Origin: Pseudomonas gingeri
GTDB taxonomy: Bacteria > Pseudomonadota > Gammaproteobacteria > Pseudomonadales > Pseudomonadaceae
DNA: 64,000 nt
Direction: 5' to 3'
NCBI RefSeq assembly: GCF_013385635.1
Contig: NZ_JACAPR010000016.1
Span: 1 to 64,000 of the forward strand
Shown: in pieces, positions 34,825 through 44,164 of the stretch
How positions within the stretch are numbered: the first letter of the stretch is position 1
Layout: every line of letters begins with the position of its first letter
Notes under the pieces: generated by a model
Told to the model about the DNA's origin: nothing
The model's input: the letters and a program-made list of their open reading frames with translations, nothing else
Database searches by the model: none
Program-made: the position numbers and the translations under genes

Positions 34825-36276
34825 ATGCATCAATTGACTCTGGCCGAGATCGCCCGCGGACTCGCCGACAAGAAGTTTTCCGCCGAAGAGCTGACCCGGA
34901 CCCTGCTGGCGCGCATCGCCCAGCTCGATCCGCAGATCAACAGCTTTATCAGCCTCACCGAAGAGCTGGCCCTGCAGCAGGCCAAGGCCGCCGACGCACG
35001 GCGCGCCAATGGCGAGAACGGCGCCCTGCTCGGCGCGCCGATCGGCCACAAGGATCTGTTCTGCACCCAGGGCGTGCGCACCAGTTGCGGCTCGAAGATG
35101 CTCGACAACTTCAAGGCGCCCTACAACGCCACCGTGGTTGCCAAATTGGCCGCGGCCGGCGCCGTGACACTGGGCAAGACCAACATGGACGAATTCGCCA
35201 TGGGTTCGGCCAACGAGTCGAGCTACTACGGCAAGGTCCGGAACCCGTGGAACCTGGAACACGTGCCGGGCGGTTCGTCCGGCGGTTCGGCGGCCGCCGT
35301 GGCCGCGCGCCTGTTGCCGGCAGCCACCGCGACCGATACCGGCGGCTCGATCCGCCAGCCGGCGGCGTTCACCAACCTCACCGGGCTGAAACCGACCTAC
35401 GGTCGCGTTTCGCGCTGGGGCATGATCGCCTACGCCTCCAGCCTCGACCAGGGCGGCCCGCTGGCTCGCACCGCCGAAGACTGCGCCCTGCTGCTGCAAG
35501 GCATGGCAGGCTTCGACCCGCAGGACTCCACCAGCATCGATGAACCGGTGCCGGACTACAGCGCCAGCCTCAACGGCTCGCTCCAGGGCCTGCGCATCGG
35601 CGTGCCGAAGGAATACTTCAGCGCCGGCCTCGACCCGCGCATCGCCGAACTGGTGCACAACAGCGTCAAGGAACTGGAGAAGCTCGGCGCGGTGATCAAG
35701 GAAATCAGCCTGCCGAACAACCAGCACGCGATTCCGGCCTACTACGTGATCGCCCCGGCCGAGGCCTCGTCCAACCTGTCGCGTTTCGACGGCGTGCGCT
35801 TCGGCCATCGCTGCGAAAACCCGATCGACCTCGAAGACCTGTACAAACGCTCCCGTGGCGAAGGTTTCGGCACCGAAGTGCAGCGCCGGATCCTGGTCGG
35901 CGCCTACGCCCTGTCGGCCGGCTACTACGACGCCTACTACCTCAAGGCACAGAAAATCCGTCGCCTGATCAAGAACGATTTCATGAGTGCCTTCAATGAA
36001 GTCGACGTCATTCTCGGCCCGACCACGCCCAACCCGGCCTGGAAGATCGGCGCCAAGAACAACGACCCGGTCGCCGAGTATCTGGAAGACTTCTACACCA
36101 TCACCGCCAACCTCGCGGGTCTGCCGGGCTTGTCCATGCCTGCGGGCTTCGTCGACGGCTTGCCGGTCGGCGTGCAATTGCTTGCCCCGTATTTCCAGGA
36201 AGGCCGCTTGCTCAACGTTGCGCACCAGTATCAGTTGAACACTGACTGGCACACCCGCACCCCAACCGGCTTCTGA
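34825..36276 (+). CDS. gatA: GatA, amidotransferase subunit A
   Basis: 483 residues from MHQLTLAEIARGLADK. Amidase-signature enzyme with the Ser-cisSer-Lys triad Lys76 (GHKDLF), Ser151 (GGSSGGSAAAVAA) and Ser175 (DTGGSIRQPA). It frees ammonia from glutamine for channelling to GatB. 16 bases after gatC, 11 before gatB. Confidence 0.97.
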   Translation: MHQLTLAEIARGLADKKFSAEELTRTLLARIAQLDPQINSFISLTEELALQQAKAADARRANGENGALLGAPIGHKDLFCTQGVRTSCGSKMLDNFKAPYNATVVAKLAAAGAVTLGKTNMDEFAMGSANESSYYGKVRNPWNLEHVPGGSSGGSAAAVAARLLPAATATDTGGSIRQPAAFTNLTGLKPTYGRVSRWGMIAYASSLDQGGPLARTAEDCALLLQGMAGFDPQDSTSIDEPVPDYSASLNGSLQGLRIGVPKEYFSAGLDPRIAELVHNSVKELEKLGAVIKEISLPNNQHAIPAYYVIAPAEASSNLSRFDGVRFGHRCENPIDLEDLYKRSRGEGFGTEVQRRILVGAYALSAGYYDAYYLKAQKIRRLIKNDFMSAFNEVDVILGPTTPNPAWKIGAKNNDPVAEYLEDFYTITANLAGLPGLSMPAGFVDGLPVGVQLLAPYFQEGRLLNVAHQYQLNTDWHTRTPTGF

Positions 36277-36287
36277 GGAGTAACACC

Positions 36288-37733
36288 ATGCAATGGGAAG
36301 TCGTGATCGGGCTGGAGATTCATACCCAGCTCGCCACCCAATCGAAGATTTTCTCCGGCAGTTCGACCACCTTCGGCTCCGAGCCCAACACCCAGGCCAG
36401 CCTGGTTGACCTGGGCATGCCCGGCGTGTTGCCGGTGCTGAACGAAGAAGCCGTGCGCATGGCCGTGAAGTTCGGCCTGGCGATCGACGCCGAGATCGGC
36501 CAGCACAACGTGTTCGCCCGCAAGAACTACTTCTATCCGGACCTGCCCAAGGGCTACCAGATCAGCCAGATGGAACTGCCGATCGTCGGCAAGGGCCACC
36601 TCGACATCACCCTGGAAGACGGCACGGTCAAGCGTGTCGGCATCACCCGGGCGCACCTGGAAGAAGACGCCGGCAAGAGCCTGCACGAGGAATTCAACGG
36701 TTTCACCGGTGTCGACCTGAACCGTGCCGGCACGCCGCTGCTGGAAATCGTCTCCGAGCCGGACATGCGCAGCGCCAAGGAAGCCGTGGCCTACGTCAAG
36801 GCGATCCACGCGCTGGTGCGCTACCTGGGCATCTGTGACGGCAACATGGCCGAAGGTTCGCTGCGTTGCGACTGCAACGTGTCGGTACGGCCGAAAGGCC
36901 AGGTCGAGTTCGGCACCCGCTGCGAGATCAAGAACGTCAACTCGTTCCGTTTTATCGAGAAGGCGATCAACACTGAAGTCCAGCGTCAGATCGAACTGAT
37001 CGAGGACGGCGGCAAGATCATCCAGCAAACCCGCCTGTACGACCCGAACAAGGACGAGACCCGGGCCATGCGCAGCAAGGAGGAAGCCAACGACTACCGT
37101 TACTTCCCCGATCCGGATCTGTTGCCGGTGGTCATCGAGGATGCGTTCCTGGATGAAGTGCGCGCCAACCTGCCGGAACTGCCGCCGCAGAAACGCGAGC
37201 GCTTCCAGTCCCAGTACGGCCTGTCGCTGTATGACGCCAGTGTCCTGGCCTCGAGCCGCGAACAGGCGGACTACTTCGAGCAGGTGGCGAGCATCGGCGG
37301 CGACGCCAAGCTGGCGGCCAACTGGGTCATGGTCGAGCTGGGCAGCCTGCTGAACAAGCTGGGCGTGGAAATCGACCAGGCGCCGGTATCGGCCGAGCAA
37401 CTGGGCGGCATGTTGTTGCGGATCAAGGACAACACCATCTCCGGCAAGATCGCCAAGACCGTCTTCGAAGCCATGGCCAACGGCGAAGGCAACGCCGACC
37501 AGGTGATCGAGGCACGCGGCCTGAAACAGGTGACCGACAGCGGTGCCATCGAGAAGGTACTGGACGAAGTCCTCGCGGCCAACGCCGAGCAGGTCGAGCA
37601 GTACCGTGCGGCGGATGAAGCCAAACGCGGCAAGATGTTCGGCTTCTTTGTCGGCCAGGCGATGAAGGCCTCCAAGGGCAAGGCCAACCCGCAACAGGTG
37701 AACGAACTGCTGAAAAGCAAGCTCGAAGGCTGA
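36288..37733 (+). CDS. gatB: GatB, amidotransferase subunit B
   Basis: 481 residues. It binds the mischarged tRNA, phosphorylates its carboxylate and transfers ammonia. It begins MQWEVVIGLEIHTQL, with the metal/catalytic cradle motifs VDLNRAGTPLLEIVSEPD and GNMAEGSLRCDCNVSVR, and ends in the YqeY-like tRNA-binding tail. Confidence 0.97.
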   Translation: MQWEVVIGLEIHTQLATQSKIFSGSSTTFGSEPNTQASLVDLGMPGVLPVLNEEAVRMAVKFGLAIDAEIGQHNVFARKNYFYPDLPKGYQISQMELPIVGKGHLDITLEDGTVKRVGITRAHLEEDAGKSLHEEFNGFTGVDLNRAGTPLLEIVSEPDMRSAKEAVAYVKAIHALVRYLGICDGNMAEGSLRCDCNVSVRPKGQVEFGTRCEIKNVNSFRFIEKAINTEVQRQIELIEDGGKIIQQTRLYDPNKDETRAMRSKEEANDYRYFPDPDLLPVVIEDAFLDEVRANLPELPPQKRERFQSQYGLSLYDASVLASSREQADYFEQVASIGGDAKLAANWVMVELGSLLNKLGVEIDQAPVSAEQLGGMLLRIKDNTISGKIAKTVFEAMANGEGNADQVIEARGLKQVTDSGAIEKVLDEVLAANAEQVEQYRAADEAKRGKMFGFFVGQAMKASKGKANPQQVNELLKSKLEG

Positions 37734-37760
37734 TAACGCTCAAGTGTGCTGGCACCACCC

Positions 37761-37894
37761 TTGTGGCGAAAGGGCTTGCCCCCGTTGGGCCGCGAAGCGG
37801 CCCTGAAACCAATACTCTCGGTACCTCAGACAGAACGAGGTGCCTGGTTTTACGACTGCTTCGCAGCCGAACGGGGGCAAGCCCCCTCGCCACA
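37761..37894. repeat. long inverted repeat (GTGGCGA/GGGCTTGCCCCC doublet)
   Basis: The left arm (37761-37803, TTGTGGCGAAAGGGCTTGCC continuing into CCGTTGGGCCGCGAAGC) and right arm (37858-37894, GCTTCGCAGCCGAACGGGGG continuing into CAAGCCCCCTCGCCACA) are near reverse complements around a 54-base centre. It lies between gatB and the RlpA-like gene and resembles a mobile REP-like doublet. Confidence 0.75.
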
Positions 37895-37927
37895 GATGCG
37901 TAATCGCAGCTCCACCGAGGATATCCG

Positions 37928-38299
37928 ATGAAACGCCTGTTCGGCGCCTGCGCCCTCCTCAGCCTGCTGGCCGGTTGTGCCACCCACGACATCGACCCGC
38001 GCGGCTACGACGAAACCGGCGTGGCGTCCTACTACGGTGCCCGGCACCACGGCAAACGTACCGCCAGCGGCGAGCCGTTCGACCAGCACGGCCTGACCGC
38101 CGCCCATCGCCAGCTGCCTTTCGGCACCCGGGTAAAAGTCACCAACCTCGCCAATGACCGCAGCGTCGTGGTCCGTATCAACGACCGTGGCCCCCATACC
38201 CGCGGGCGCCTGATCGATCTTTCACGGGAAGCGGCCGAGCAGTTGGGCATGCTGCAAAGCGGCACCGCGCGCGTTCGTGTGCAAAGCCTCAACGACTGA
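37928..38299 (+). CDS. RlpA-like septal-ring lipoprotein (short, no SPOR domain)
   Basis: 123 residues. A lipoprotein signal ends in LLAGC (lipidated Cys17), followed by a double-psi beta-barrel (about 32-118). The catalytic set of P. aeruginosa RlpA is conserved in spacing: Glu49 and Asp52 (SGEPFDQ) and His60. Full RlpA cleaves denuded glycan strands through a C-terminal SPOR domain that targets the septum; this protein has no SPOR, so localisation must differ. It matches PA4485 by position. Confidence 0.88.
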   Translation: MKRLFGACALLSLLAGCATHDIDPRGYDETGVASYYGARHHGKRTASGEPFDQHGLTAAHRQLPFGTRVKVTNLANDRSVVVRINDRGPHTRGRLIDLSREAAEQLGMLQSGTARVRVQSLND

Positions 38300-38315
38300 C
38301 TTCGGGAGCCCCGCC

Positions 38316-39404
38316 ATTTTCGGATTGACCGCCCTGCCGCTGCTGAGCCTGATTCAACTGCTCGGCGGCCTGTTACTGCTGATCGTCGGCGCCGAACTGC
38401 TGGTGCGCGCGGCCGTGCGCCTGGCGGCGAGCCTGCGGGTGCGCCCGCTGCTGATCGGCCTGACCATCGTCGCCTTCGGCAGCAGCGCGCCACAGATGGC
38501 CGTCAGCTTGCAGGCGGCTTTCTATGAAAACGCCGATATCGCGGTTGGCAGCGTGATCGGCGGCAATATCTTCAACACCCTGGTGACCCTGGGCCTATCG
38601 GCGCTGATCATCCCCCTGCGGGTCTCACGCCAGTTGGTGCGGCTGGATATCCCGCTGATGATCGTCGCCAGCCTGCTGGTCTTCGGCCTGGCCCTCAACG
38701 AGGAACTGAGCCGTTTCGATGGCGTGCTGATGCTGGTGATCTTCGCCCTGTACCTGGGCTTGCTGCTGCGCACCTCGCAGCACAGCCATCATGCCCATCA
38801 ACATCCCGAGCACCACCCTGAGCGCCCGCGCGCACCATGGATCAGCAGCGTGATCTGGATGCTGCTGGGCCTGGGGCTACTGGCGCTCGCCGGTCACCTG
38901 CTGCTGGATGCGGCGGTGGAGGTCGCCACCGAGCTGGGCCTGTCCGAGCGCATCGTCGGCCTGACCGTGGTCGCCGTCGGCACCTCGCTGCCGCAACTGG
39001 CAACCTCATTGATCGCCGCCTTCCGTGGCCAGCGGGATATCGCCGTCGGCAACGTGATCGGCGGCAACCTGTTCAACCTGCTGGGGGTGCTGGGCGTCAC
39101 GGCCCTGATCGCCCCGGCCCCCTTGTCGGTATCACCCAACGCCCTGTCGTTCGACCTGCCGGTCATGCTCGGCGTCGCGGCGCTGTGCTGGCCGGTGTTC
39201 TACTCCGGTTATCGCATCACCCGCGCCGAAGGCCTGCTGTTTCTCGGCCTGTACCTGGCTTACGGGCTGCACGTGGTGTGGTTCACCACCGGCATGCCGA
39301 TGGCGGTGCGGCTGGAACACCTGATGCTGTTTTTCATCCTGCCGGCGCTGCTGGCTTATTTACTTTTCAGTACGCTGAGAGCCTGGCGTCGCCAACATTC
39401 CTAG
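38316..39404 (+). CDS. Na+/Ca2+ antiporter family membrane protein (CaCA, YrbG-like)
   Basis: About 10-11 hydrophobic segments with two alpha-repeats: FGSSAPQMAVSLQAA with GSVIGGNIFNTL, and GTSLPQLATSLIAA with GNVIGGNLFNLLG. This internal duplication defines the CaCA superfamily. A histidine-rich loop (QHSHHAHQHPEHHPE) in the middle may bind divalent metal. The start is unclear: GGGAG is seven bases before an ATT at 38316, a TTG follows at 38325, and a GTG at 38277 would overlap the RlpA-like gene. No ATG fits. Confidence 0.85.
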   Translation: MFGLTALPLLSLIQLLGGLLLLIVGAELLVRAAVRLAASLRVRPLLIGLTIVAFGSSAPQMAVSLQAAFYENADIAVGSVIGGNIFNTLVTLGLSALIIPLRVSRQLVRLDIPLMIVASLLVFGLALNEELSRFDGVLMLVIFALYLGLLLRTSQHSHHAHQHPEHHPERPRAPWISSVIWMLLGLGLLALAGHLLLDAAVEVATELGLSERIVGLTVVAVGTSLPQLATSLIAAFRGQRDIAVGNVIGGNLFNLLGVLGVTALIAPAPLSVSPNALSFDLPVMLGVAALCWPVFYSGYRITRAEGLLFLGLYLAYGLHVVWFTTGMPMAVRLEHLMLFFILPALLAYLLFSTLRAWRRQHS

Positions 39405-39415
39405 GAGCCACTGTA

Positions 39416-39796
39416 ATGACCGATCAGAAAAAAGCCGGTGTCGAGATGCGTCGTCAGGTGATGGGCGATGTGTTCGTCGACCGTGCCCTGGGCAATGCCA
39501 CCGAGTTCAGCCAGCCGCTGCAGGATTTCGTCAACGAACACGCCTGGGGCAGCGTCTGGAATCGCGAAGGCTTGCCACTCAAGACCCGCAGCCTGATTAC
39601 CCTGGCCGCGCTGACAGCGCTCAAGTGCCCGCAAGAACTCAAGGGCCATGTACGCGGCGCCTTGAACAATGGCTGCACCGTGGAAGAGATTCGCGAAGCG
39701 CTGCTGCATTGCGCGGTGTATGCCGGCGTACCGGCGGCGATCGATGCATTCCGCGCAGCCCAGGAAGTCATCGACGCCTACCAGAAGGCTGACTGA
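39416..39796 (+). CDS. carboxymuconolactone decarboxylase family protein
   Basis: 126 residues from MTDQKKAGVEMRRQVMG, with AGGAG ten bases before the ATG. CMD fold: LPLKTRSLITLAALTALKCPQELKGHVRGALNNGCT, then EEIREALLHCAVYAGVPAA. It is closest to PcaC-like gamma-carboxymuconolactone decarboxylases, which act in protocatechuate breakdown. No other pca gene is nearby, so the substrate is open; AhpD-like redox activity is less likely because the CxxC pair is missing. Confidence 0.85.
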   Translation: MTDQKKAGVEMRRQVMGDVFVDRALGNATEFSQPLQDFVNEHAWGSVWNREGLPLKTRSLITLAALTALKCPQELKGHVRGALNNGCTVEEIREALLHCAVYAGVPAAIDAFRAAQEVIDAYQKAD

Positions 39797-39810
39797 CACC
39801 CCGCAATACG

Positions 39811-39905
39811 GTAGGAGCCGGCTTGCCGGCGATAACGATCTCGCCAGCGCCAGAAACTTCAATCAATGGCCGCCTCGGCGGATCGCCGGCAAGCCGGCTC
39901 CTACC
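39811..39905. repeat. inverted pair of REP elements
   Basis: GTAGGAGCCGGCTTGCCGGC at 39811-39830 and its reverse complement at 39884-39904 flank about 50 bases. It lies between the convergent CMD and AEC transporter genes and has the same doublet form as 5581-5670. Confidence 0.8.
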
Positions 39906-39947
39906 TAGAGCGTGATCGGCTCGGGCCTGGAACTGCATCCGCAGATG

Positions 39948-40904
39948 TCAGATCCAACCGCCCCATTGCAACACGAAGATGCCGATATTGGTCGTGATCG
40001 CCGCCATCAGCGTGGTGATCACGATAATCGCCGCTGCCAGCTCATGATTGCCGTTGGCCGCCCGGGCCATGACAAAACTGGCCGCTGCCGTCGGGCTGCC
40101 GAAGTAGAGAAACAGAATCCCCAGTTCCGCTCCGCGAAAACCGCACAGCCAGGCACCAAAGGTCGACAACACGGGCATGCCGACCATTTTCACCAGGCTC
40201 GCGCTCAGCGCCATGTCGCCGCTCTTGCGCAGTGCCGCCAGGGACAGCGTGCCACCAATGCAGATCAGCGCCAGCGGCAGGGTCATCTGCGCCAGGTAAT
40301 TGCCGGAAGTCTCCAGCCAGCCGGGCAGGCCGATCTGCCAGTAGGCAAAGGGCGCGGCGGCGATCACGCTGATGATCAGCGGGTTGCTGAAGACACTCTT
40401 GCAGATGCTCCAGGGATCGGACTTGATCACCGGGCTGTAGACCGCCAGGACAATGGTCGAGAGGGTGTTGTAGAAGAGAATCACCAGCGCGGCGAGAATC
40501 GCCCCGAGGGAAATTCCGTAGTCGCCATACATGCTGGCCGCCAGGGCCAGGCCGATCACCCCATTGTTACCGCGAAAGGCTCCCTGGGTGTAGATGCCGC
40601 GATCGACCTTGGGGCAACGCCAGATCGCCCAGCCCCAGGCACCGGCGAACATCGCCAGGGTGGCGACGCTGAAGTACCCCAGCACCGCGGGCTTCAGGGC
40701 CGAATGCAGGTCGGCGTGGAGGATCCCGAGGAACAGCAGCGCCGGCATGGTGACGTTGAACACCAGTGCCGAGGCCGTGTGGATAAAGTTGTCGTTGATC
40801 CAGCCAACGCGCTTGAGCGCCACGCCCAGAAACAGCATGGCGAACACCGGCGCGGTGATGGTCAGGGTGCCGAGGAAGATGGCCAGCATGCCGTAGAAAC
40901 CCAT
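39948..40904 (-). CDS. AEC (auxin efflux carrier) family transporter
   Basis: 318 residues with about ten membrane segments in two five-helix repeats, the layout of the AEC/bile-acid-transporter fold (Mem_trans). Features such as NFIHTASALVFNVTMPALLF, QGAFRGNNGVIGLALA and CIGGTLSLAALRK are typical. Bacterial members move malate, malonate or other organic acids; the substrate here cannot be predicted. It lies 43 bases after the WbuC-like gene on the same strand. Confidence 0.87.
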   Translation of the reverse strand: MGFYGMLAIFLGTLTITAPVFAMLFLGVALKRVGWINDNFIHTASALVFNVTMPALLFLGILHADLHSALKPAVLGYFSVATLAMFAGAWGWAIWRCPKVDRGIYTQGAFRGNNGVIGLALAASMYGDYGISLGAILAALVILFYNTLSTIVLAVYSPVIKSDPWSICKSVFSNPLIISVIAAAPFAYWQIGLPGWLETSGNYLAQMTLPLALICIGGTLSLAALRKSGDMALSASLVKMVGMPVLSTFGAWLCGFRGAELGILFLYFGSPTAAASFVMARAANGNHELAAAIIVITTLMAAITTNIGIFVLQWGGWI

Positions 40905-40947
40905 AGCCTGTCGTTAGTCGGCTAATGATACGGCAAAGCATGGGACT

Positions 40948-41421
40948 TCAGTCGAACTGCGCGCGCATCCAGGCCTGGTACGCGGCGACACCCGCCTCGC
41001 CTTCACGCGGCGCCCAGGCCGCCATCTCGCCTTCGCCCACCGGACGATAGGGACCCGCCTTGCACTCGAACATGACGCTGTCGGCTTCCAGCACCACCAG
41101 GCCATGGAACACCCCGGCCGGCAGGTCCACACCCGGGCAATCGCCACCGGCCTGCAGCACCCGCTTGTCCAGCAACGCACCCGTTTCATCGAACACCAGC
41201 AGACCCAGGCAACCCTTGAGTACCAGCAGGGTTTCCGCCTTGTCCGCACTCAGGTGCCGATGCGGTGGAATATAAGTGCTTGGCTGCAAGCCAACCGCCA
41301 TGCGGTGGCACGGCTCGTCCATCTGGTGAAAGTTGTGGTGCGTGCGCCCGCGAGGGCTGTCCGTGGCCTTGCCGGCCAGGTCGGCAAACAACGCTTGATC
41401 GAGAAAGCTCGGCGCGGCCAT
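40948..41421 (-). CDS. WbuC-type cupin metalloprotein
   Basis: 157 residues. A cupin barrel follows an N-terminal extension: THHNFHQMDEPCHRMAVGLQPSTYIPPHRH, then AETLLVLKGCLGLLVFDE, with histidines and Glu of a metal site. This is the WbuC family, found in some O-antigen clusters but also alone. There is no polysaccharide gene nearby. It starts three bases after hpt, suggesting cotranscription. Function unknown. Confidence 0.8.
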   Translation of the reverse strand: MAAPSFLDQALFADLAGKATDSPRGRTHHNFHQMDEPCHRMAVGLQPSTYIPPHRHLSADKAETLLVLKGCLGLLVFDETGALLDKRVLQAGGDCPGVDLPAGVFHGLVVLEADSVMFECKAGPYRPVGEGEMAAWAPREGEAGVAAYQAWMRAQFD

Positions 41422-41424
41422 GGG

Positions 41425-41982
41425 TTACATGCCCTTGACGGCAAAGATGCCGGCGGCGTTGCGCCAGTAGCCCTTGTAGTCCATGCCGTAGCCGAAGATG
41501 TAACGGTCGATGCACGGCAGGCCGACATAATCCGCCTTCAGGTCCGGGCGCGCCTTGCGGTCGTGATCCTTGTCGATCAGTACGGCGGTGTGCACCTGGC
41601 GGGCACCGGCATGCTTGCAGAAGTCGATGATCGCACCCAGGGTGTGGCCTTCGTCGAGGATGTCATCGATGATCAGCACGTCGCGGTCGATGAACGAGAC
41701 TTCCGGCTTGGCTTTCCAGAACAGGTCGCCGCCGCTGGTTTCGTTGCGATAGCGGGTGGCATGCAGATAGGACGCTTCCAGCGGGAAATCGAGGTAGGTC
41801 AGCAATTTGCCGGAGAAGATCAGGCCGCCGTTCATCACGCAGAACACCACCGGATTGCGCTCGGCCAGTTCGGCATTGATCTGCGCGCCGACCCGGGCGA
41901 TGGCCGCTTCGACTTCGTCGTTGGTGTACAGGCAGTCGGCTTCGCGCATGACTTGACGGATATGCTCGAGATCAGCGGACAT
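41425..41982 (-). CDS. hpt: hypoxanthine phosphoribosyltransferase
   Basis: 185 residues from MSADLEHIRQVMREAD; GGAG lies six bases upstream. The PRPP-binding motif VLIIDDILDEGHTL is intact. It salvages hypoxanthine (and guanine) to IMP/GMP using PRPP. It diverges from upp, so purine and pyrimidine salvage genes share one 205-base control region. Confidence 0.95.
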   Translation of the reverse strand: MSADLEHIRQVMREADCLYTNDEVEAAIARVGAQINAELAERNPVVFCVMNGGLIFSGKLLTYLDFPLEASYLHATRYRNETSGGDLFWKAKPEVSFIDRDVLIIDDILDEGHTLGAIIDFCKHAGARQVHTAVLIDKDHDRKARPDLKADYVGLPCIDRYIFGYGMDYKGYWRNAAGIFAVKGM

Positions 41983-42187
41983 GGCGCTCTCCATAGGGGG
42001 CTTGTATAGGATAGGGGGCGTGTATAGGGCTCGTGCACGGAGCTGCGCAAGAAAAGCCGGCAAAGGTACGCACCCCGAAGGGCCAGATCAAGGGTTTCTG
42101 GACTAACGTATTAGCGTTCTATAGGACATCTTCCCCGGATAGATTAATCTAGGCCGGTTTTTTTGCCCGCCGTCGGAGCCTTTCCCC

Positions 42188-42826
42188 ATGCCCATCCGTG
42201 AGATCCGCCATCCGCTGATCCGTCACAAGCTCGGCCTTATGCGCCGCGCTGACATTAGCACGAAGAACTTCCGTGAGCTCGCCCAGGAAGTCGGTGCGTT
42301 GCTGACCTATGAGGCGACCAAGGACCTGCCCCTCGAAACCTACGATATCGAAGGCTGGTGCGGCACCGTGCAGGTCGAGAAAATCGCCGGCAAGAAAATC
42401 ACCGTGGTGCCGATCCTGCGCGCTGGCATCGGCATGCTCGAAGGCGTGCTCAGCCTGATCCCGGGCGCCAAGGTCAGCGCCGTGGGCGTAGCCCGCAACG
42501 AGGAAACCCTCGAAGCCCACACCTACCTGGAAAAGCTGGTCCCGGAAATCGACGAACGCCTGGCAATGATCATCGACCCGATGCTCGCCACCGGCGGTTC
42601 GATGGTCGCGACCATCGACCTGCTGAAGAAAGCCGGCTGCAAGGATATCCGTGCGATGGTCCTGGTGGCGGCTCCCGAAGGTATCGCCGCGGTCGAGAAA
42701 GCCCACCCGGACGTGACCATCTACACCGCCTCCATCGATCAGAAACTCAACGAGCACGGCTACATCATCCCGGGCCTGGGCGATGCCGGTGACAAGATCT
42801 TCGGCACCAAGCAGAAGGACGCCTGA
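42188..42826 (+). CDS. upp: uracil phosphoribosyltransferase
   Basis: 212 residues. It makes UMP from uracil and PRPP. PRPP loop MIIDPMLATGGSM and C-terminal IIPGLGDAGDKIFGT are characteristic. It is two bases upstream of the uracil permease, forming a salvage operon. Confidence 0.97.
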   Translation: MPIREIRHPLIRHKLGLMRRADISTKNFRELAQEVGALLTYEATKDLPLETYDIEGWCGTVQVEKIAGKKITVVPILRAGIGMLEGVLSLIPGAKVSAVGVARNEETLEAHTYLEKLVPEIDERLAMIIDPMLATGGSMVATIDLLKKAGCKDIRAMVLVAAPEGIAAVEKAHPDVTIYTASIDQKLNEHGYIIPGLGDAGDKIFGTKQKDA

Positions 42827-42828
42827 AC

Positions 42829-44103
42829 ATGCCGGATGAGTTCAACGACCCGCTCTGGCGCACGGTGCTGTCTGGCGCACAGATGCTCTTCGTGGCTTTT
42901 GGCGCCCTGGTGTTGATGCCGCTGATCACCGGCCTCGACCCCAACGTCGCGCTGTTCACGGCGGGCCTGGGGACTCTGCTGTTCCAACTGGTCACCGGGC
43001 GTCAGGTGCCGGTGTTCCTCGCCTCGAGCTTCGCCTTTATCACCCCGATCATCCTCGCCAAGGGCCAGTTCGGCCTGGCGGCGACCATGGGTGGGGTGAT
43101 GGCGGCCGGTTTCGTCTACACCTTCCTGGGCCTGGCGGTGAAGATCAAGGGCACCGGTTTCATCGACCGGCTGCTGCCGCCGGTGGTGATCGGTCCGGTG
43201 ATCATCTCCATCGGCCTGGCGATGGCGCCGATTGCCGCGAACATGGCGATGGGCAAGGCCGGTGACGGATCCGAACTGATCCATTACCAGACCGCCATGC
43301 TGATCTCGATGCCGGCCCTGCTGACCACGCTGATCGTGGCGGTGTTCGGCAAGGGCATCTTCCGCCTGGTGCCGATCATCTCCGGGGTCCTGGTGGGGTT
43401 TGCGATGTCGTTCTACTTCGGCGTGGTCGATACCGCGAAGATCGCGGCCGCGCCCTGGTTCGCCCTGCCGCACTTCACCGCACCGGAGTTCAACTGGCAG
43501 GCAATCCTGTTCATTGTTCCGGTGGCGCTGGCCCCGGCCATCGAGCATATCGGCGGGGTGATCGCCGTGGGCAGCGTGACCGGTCGCGACTACCTGAAAA
43601 AGCCGGGCCTGCATCGCACCCTGCTGGGTGACGGCATTGCCACCACCGCGGCCGGCCTGTTCGGCGGTCCGCCCAACACCACCTATGCCGAAGTGACCGG
43701 CGCGGTGATGCTGACCAAGAACTACAACCCGAAAATCATGACCTGGGCGGCGATCTTCGCCATCAGCCTGGCCTTTATCGGCAAGTTCGGCGCCCTGCTG
43801 CAAAGCATCCCGGTGCCGGTGATGGGCGGGATTCTCTGCCTGCTGTTCGGTTCGATTGCCGCGGTGGGGATGAATACCCTGATCCGCCACAAGATCGACC
43901 TGGGCGAGGCGCGCAACCTGGTGATCGTCTCGGTGACCCTGGTCTTCGGTATCGGTGGCGTGCTGGTGGGCACCGGCACCGGGCCGGACGACTTCGGCCT
44001 CAAGGGCATCGCCCTGTGCGCCGTGGTGGCAATTGCGCTGAACCTGTTGCTGCCGGGCAATGACGGCTGGAAACACAAGAAAGGCGACGAGCCATTGTTG
44101 TAA
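42829..44103 (+). CDS. uraA: uracil permease (NCS2 family)
   Basis: 424 residues, about 14 membrane segments in the 7+7 NCS2 fold. The substrate-site segment FIVPVALAPAIEHIGG carries the conserved Glu, and GLFGGPPNTTYAEVTGAV is the second conserved stretch. It imports uracil by proton symport to feed Upp. Confidence 0.95.
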   Translation: MPDEFNDPLWRTVLSGAQMLFVAFGALVLMPLITGLDPNVALFTAGLGTLLFQLVTGRQVPVFLASSFAFITPIILAKGQFGLAATMGGVMAAGFVYTFLGLAVKIKGTGFIDRLLPPVVIGPVIISIGLAMAPIAANMAMGKAGDGSELIHYQTAMLISMPALLTTLIVAVFGKGIFRLVPIISGVLVGFAMSFYFGVVDTAKIAAAPWFALPHFTAPEFNWQAILFIVPVALAPAIEHIGGVIAVGSVTGRDYLKKPGLHRTLLGDGIATTAAGLFGGPPNTTYAEVTGAVMLTKNYNPKIMTWAAIFAISLAFIGKFGALLQSIPVPVMGGILCLLFGSIAAVGMNTLIRHKIDLGEARNLVIVSVTLVFGIGGVLVGTGTGPDDFGLKGIALCAVVAIALNLLLPGNDGWKHKKGDEPLL

Positions 44104-44164
44104 GGCTCATGTTTGCTCTTACGGTGCCGTGTTGTACGCAGATCTGCGATTCAACACAGAACTG

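Noticed and set aside
38837..39415. 319-residue reading of the CMD gene beginning at 38837
   Set aside because: The first 190 residues are an out-of-frame reading of the antiporter gene; the ATG at 39416 has its own ribosome site and gives a normal CMD protein.
42760..44076. 438-residue minus-strand frame opposite uraA
   Set aside because: His/Gln/Arg-rich shadow without hydrophobic core or motifs; uraA is certain.
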